From: a bacterium
Lineage (GTDB): Bacteria; Zhuqueibacterota; Zhuqueibacteria; Residuimicrobiales; Krinioviventaceae
DNA length: 7,408 nt
Direction of reading: 5' to 3'
NCBI GenBank assembly: GCA_024278645.1
Contig: JAJRST010000028.1
Span: 1 to 7,408, forward strand
Shown: piece by piece, positions 6,419-7,408 of the stretch
How positions within the stretch are numbered: the stretch's first letter is position 1
Layout: every line of letters begins with the position of its first letter
Program-made: the position numbers and the translations under genes
Notes under the pieces: generated by a model
What the model was told of the DNA's origin: nothing
The model's input: the letters and a program-made list of their open reading frames with translations, nothing else
Database searches by the model: none

Positions 6419-7408
6419 TTCTCCTGCGTCGCGCGATTGTTGTTTATGCTCGTTCCCGATAATTCTTTTGCTCCGATTTCGCTTTCTGACGGTTTGATGC
6501 TAATATGTAACTTTGCCAACTGCTCTTTTAATTCCATTTCAATGTCTGCTTTGTGCGTCGGCGGATAAAACTCGCCGATGGAAGCGCCCGGCGAACTGGC
6601 GACGCGCACGCGTTTCAGCGTGTCCTGATCAAAGGTGATGAAAAGGGCGTCGCCAAGCACTTTGTTCAAGCCCTTTTCCTCGCCCTCCTCGAGGACGTGG
6701 TAGTAGCTCGTGGCGCGCTCCTCGATTCTCACCGAATCGATCTTTTCATCGGTTACATAAACCATCATATCCTGACCGGTGAGCAAATCGTACGGGACCT
6801 CGGTTTTCAACGTCGAATCCACCGTGGAAGCGACCACAGCGTCGCCGACAATATGAATGGCGACGACCTCGGCGCCATCGAGCAGCAGCGACACCGCTCG
6901 TCCGGTAATATACTGCCGATCCTGGTGAATGGTGGGGTTGTTCGCCAGTTTCAGTTTGCTCTCCGCATTAAAATATTCCAGCGAATCGCAAAAGGCTTCA
7001 ATGTCGCCGCGAACCACGCGCACGCTGTCAGTGACCAGGAAGCGGTCGCCGTCGTCGAGCATCTGGAACAGTTTGCCAAAAATGAACAGCGAATCCCGGC
7101 CCGTTGAATCGGTTTTTGTCAGCACCGGGTCGCCGGTCACTCGTGCATAGCCGGTTTTTTGGTTATACTCGGCGTGGCGTCCGACGAGGGTGATTTGTTC
7201 CATGGAATCGCTCAACACCACATCACCGTCGGCAAAGACCTTTTCCTCTTCGTCCAGGTAGCGCAGGCGGTCGGCGGTCAGCGTTTTGCTGGAATCGATG
7301 AGGCGCACGTTGCCTTCCACGTAAACGATTTTCGTCGCTTCGTAATAGGTAAGCTTGTCGCCGAAAAGGGATTTGGCCGTATCAATAAAAGCCACCTGTC
7401 CATACAAA
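6415..7408 (-). CDS. OstA/LptA-like LPS-transport protein, 5' end outside the window
   Basis: The frame is open to the right edge, so the N-terminus, including any signal peptide, is missing; a TTG at 7407 is an internal codon and no true start. The visible 330 residues consist of repeated short strand pairs ending in G-N/D-V or similar, for example LTYYEATKIVYVEGNVRL (19-36), LRYLDEEEKVFADGDVVL (48-65) and AEYNQKTGYARVTGDPVL (79-96). Weaker copies extend through about 105-270. This is the pattern of the OstA/LptA beta-jellyroll, which stacks to form the periplasmic slide for LPS. Single-domain LptA of E. coli is about 185 residues, so this is a longer, multi-repeat form like the OstA-like proteins of Bacteroidetes and relatives. 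The C-terminal 40 residues look helical then disordered. The 4-nt overlap with lptB supports an Lpt role. It could instead be an LptD-like N-terminal relative, but the frame ends without a barrel. The stop is TGA. Confidence 0.8.
   Translation of the reverse strand, partial: LYGQVAFIDTAKSLFGDKLTYYEATKIVYVEGNVRLIDSSKTLTADRLRYLDEEEKVFADGDVVLSDSMEQITLVGRHAEYNQKTGYARVTGDPVLTKTDSTGRDSLFIFGKLFQMLDDGDRFLVTDSVRVVRGDIEAFCDSLEYFNAESKLKLANNPTIHQDRQYITGRAVSLLLDGAEVVAIHIVGDAVVASTVDSTLKTEVPYDLLTGQDMMVYVTDEKIDSVRIEERATSYYHVLEEGEEKGLNKVLGDALFITFDQDTLKRVRVASSPGASIGEFYPPTHKADIEMELKEQLAKLHISIKPSESEIGAKELSGTSINNNRATQEK

Overview
The window holds eight protein genes, all on the minus strand and tightly packed, so it is best read from position 7408 down to 1. 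In transcription order they are: an OstA/LptA-like LPS-transport protein (5' end outside the window), lptB, rpoN (sigma-54), hslV, hslU, argF, a FemAB/GNAT-fold acyltransferase-like gene, and the first 60 codons of a secreted protein. No RNA gene, insertion sequence, CRISPR array, long repeat or convincing intrinsic terminator was seen. The long plus-strand open frames are antisense shadows of these genes.

The organism looks like a Gram-negative (LPS-exporting) bacterium of moderate GC. The long, repetitive OstA-like protein and the style of the RpoN, HslU and FemAB-like proteins suggest the FCB supergroup or a nearby candidate phylum (Calditrichota/KSB1-like). This placement is inference from sequence feel, not from a search. 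The lptA-lptB-rpoN order is also the classic proteobacterial order, but here hslVU follows rpoN where hpf/ptsN would usually stand.

Region 7408-5681 makes the periplasmic bridge and the ATPase of the Lpt lipopolysaccharide exporter, joined by an ATGA overlap. Region 5557-4124 is sigma-54, preceded by the largest gap in the window (123 nt). Region 4117-2158 is the HslUV ATP-dependent protease, with hslV only 6 nt after rpoN. Region 2146-228 holds ornithine carbamoyltransferase and the acyltransferase-like gene, each starting at GTG 11 nt after the previous stop behind a clear Shine-Dalgarno site. Region 181-1 begins an exported protein.

The one striking observation is an in-frame TGA at codon 81 of an otherwise full-length and well conserved argF, replacing what is normally a glycine. 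Everything else is ordinary core-genome content, and I see no convincing new system. The TGA is either a real inactivating mutation or a single-base sequence error.
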